Shown in pieces: positions 5,069-6,121 of a stretch of 6,121 bases of DNA (the first letter of the stretch is position 1; every line of letters begins with the position of its first letter). The stretch lies in contig JAHFQD010000112.1 of assembly GCA_023266455.1 (NCBI GenBank), positions 1 to 6,121 on the forward strand. The letters run 5' to 3'. Below the pieces are notes generated by a model, which was not told where the DNA came from, ran no database searches, and saw only the letters and a list, made by a program, of their open reading frames with translations. This stretch comes from Candidatus Muproteobacteria bacterium. Lineage in GTDB: Bacteria > Pseudomonadota > Gammaproteobacteria > Acidiferrobacterales > Sulfurifustaceae. The translations under genes and the position numbers were made by a program.

Positions 5069-6121
5069 ATGGATACAAATAGAGCCAAAGCGCTGAATTT
5101 GGCGCTGGGTCAAATCGAAAAACAGTTTGGCAAAGGTTCCGTGATGCGTCTGGGTGACAACGTCGCCGCGCAACTGGTAGAGCCGATCTCCACCGGATCG
5201 TTGGGATTGGATATCGCGCTCGGTATCGGCGGCCTGCCCAAGGGTCGTGTCGTCGAGATTTACGGACCGGAGTCCTCTGGTAAGACGACCTTGGCCTTAT
5301 CGACCATCGCGGAAATTCAACGCCATGGCGGCGCCGCGGCGTTTATCGATGCCGAACACGCGCTTGATCCTCAATACGCCAAGAAACTCGGCGTCAATAT
5401 CGACGAGTTACTGGTTTCACAGCCGGATTCCGGTGAACAAGCACTAGAAATTTGTGACATGTTGGTACGTTCGGGCGGCGTCGACGCCGTGGTTATCGAC
5501 TCCGTCGCCGCGCTCACGCCGAAGGCGGAAATCGAAGGTGAAATGGGCGAGCCGCAAATGGGCTTGCAAGCCCGGCTTATGTCTCAGGCGTTGCGTAAAC
5601 TCACCGCCAACATCAAGCGTTCCAATACGTTGGTAATTTTCATCAACCAAATCCGTATGAAGATCGGCGTGATGTTTGGTAACCCCGAAACCACCACTGG
5701 CGGTAACGCACTTAAGTTCTACGCTTCGGTTCGCTTGGATATCCGCCGTATCGGTGCGATTAAGAAGGGCGAAGAAGTCATCGGCAACCAGACACGCGTC
5801 AAAGTCGTGAAGAATAAGGTGGCACCGCCGTTCCGGCAGTGCGAATTCGACATTCTCTATGACCAAGGCATTTCTAAAGAAGGCGAATTGATCGACATGG
5901 GCGCCGATAGCGGCGTGGTCGAGAAACTTGGTGCCTGGTACAGCTTTGAGAAAGAGCGAATTGGCCAAGGTCGGGACAACGCGCGGCAGTTCTTGCGTGA
6001 CAATCCCAAAGTCGCACAGGAAATTGAAAAGAAGATCCGCGAAAAGGCCATCGCCGCGCGTAACGCGGTGGCGCTAGAACCGGAAGAAGCTGAAGCAGTG
6101 ACGGAAGAGGATGAAGCCTAA
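5069..6121 (+). CDS. recA: Recombinase RecA
   Basis: ATP-dependent DNA strand-exchange protein that forms filaments on single-stranded DNA, drives homologous recombination and repair, and in most bacteria triggers LexA self-cleavage. It is complete at 350 residues, close to the 353 of E. coli, with core numbering identical to E. coli. Visible are Walker A GPESSGKT (66-73, K72), E96, Y103, Walker B VVIDS (141-145, D144), loop L1 (about 157-164), Q194 in FINQI, loop L2 (about 195-209), K248/K250 and Y264. The C-terminus is acidic ([14 protein letters not shown]), the usual autoregulatory tail. L1 reads GEPQMG where most RecA proteins have GD-x-H-x-G. No canonical LexA box lies upstream. The stop codon is the last codon of the window, so a following recX cannot be judged. 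Confidence 0.99.
   Translation: MDTNRAKALNLALGQIEKQFGKGSVMRLGDNVAAQLVEPISTGSLGLDIALGIGGLPKGRVVEIYGPESSGKTTLALSTIAEIQRHGGAAAFIDAEHALDPQYAKKLGVNIDELLVSQPDSGEQALEICDMLVRSGGVDAVVIDSVAALTPKAEIEGEMGEPQMGLQARLMSQALRKLTANIKRSNTLVIFINQIRMKIGVMFGNPETTTGGNALKFYASVRLDIRRIGAIKKGEEVIGNQTRVKVVKNKVAPPFRQCEFDILYDQGISKEGELIDMGADSGVVEKLGAWYSFEKERIGQGRDNARQFLRDNPKVAQEIEKKIREKAIAARNAVALEPEEAEAVTEEDEA

Noticed and set aside
5444..5968. Minus-strand 174-residue open frame inside recA
   Set aside because: It lies wholly antisense to the conserved recA core and its His/Asp/Arg-rich composition is the mirror of recA codons.

Overview
The window looks like chromosomal DNA of a gammaproteobacterium of about 50% GC. The main reason is the order pncC then recA on the same strand, the arrangement of E. 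coli and many relatives, together with a proteobacterial RecA that keeps E. coli residue numbering through its core. I cannot name the order or genus.

Layout: (1) Bases 2-2764, plus strand: the 3' 920 codons of a large membrane-bound cyclic-di-GMP protein (CACHE sensor, membrane helix, HAMP, GAF, GGDEF, EAL). Its 5' end lies outside the window. The EAL domain looks catalytically intact. The GGDEF domain is altered (RGDEF, no I-site), so the protein is most likely a phosphodiesterase. (2) Bases 2761-3873, minus strand: an AT-richer (about 41% GC) sulfotransferase-like protein. It converges on the first gene, and the two stop codons share the palindrome TTAA. (3) Bases 3874-4059: a 186-base divergent spacer with several inverted repeats, ending in a hairpin plus T-run directly before pncC. 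(4) Bases 4060-4551, plus strand: pncC, nicotinamide-nucleotide amidase. (5) Bases 4552-5068: a 517-base gap with no convincing gene. It holds a perfect palindrome, a possible folded RNA, an AT-rich promoter-like stretch and the recA ribosome binding site. I see no canonical CTGT-N8-ACAG LexA box. (6) Bases 5069-6121, plus strand: complete recA, whose stop codon is the last codon of the window.

The genes do not form one obvious pathway. pncC (NAD salvage) and recA (recombination and SOS response) are an old conserved neighbourhood. The cyclic-di-GMP enzyme and the sulfotransferase look like variable genes next to it. A surface-polysaccharide link between those two (c-di-GMP control, sulfation) is conceivable, but nothing in the sequence proves it. 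I found no clear new multi-gene system. The points most worth checking are the missing SOS box before recA, the inverted-repeat structures in both spacers, and the compositionally distinct sulfotransferase.
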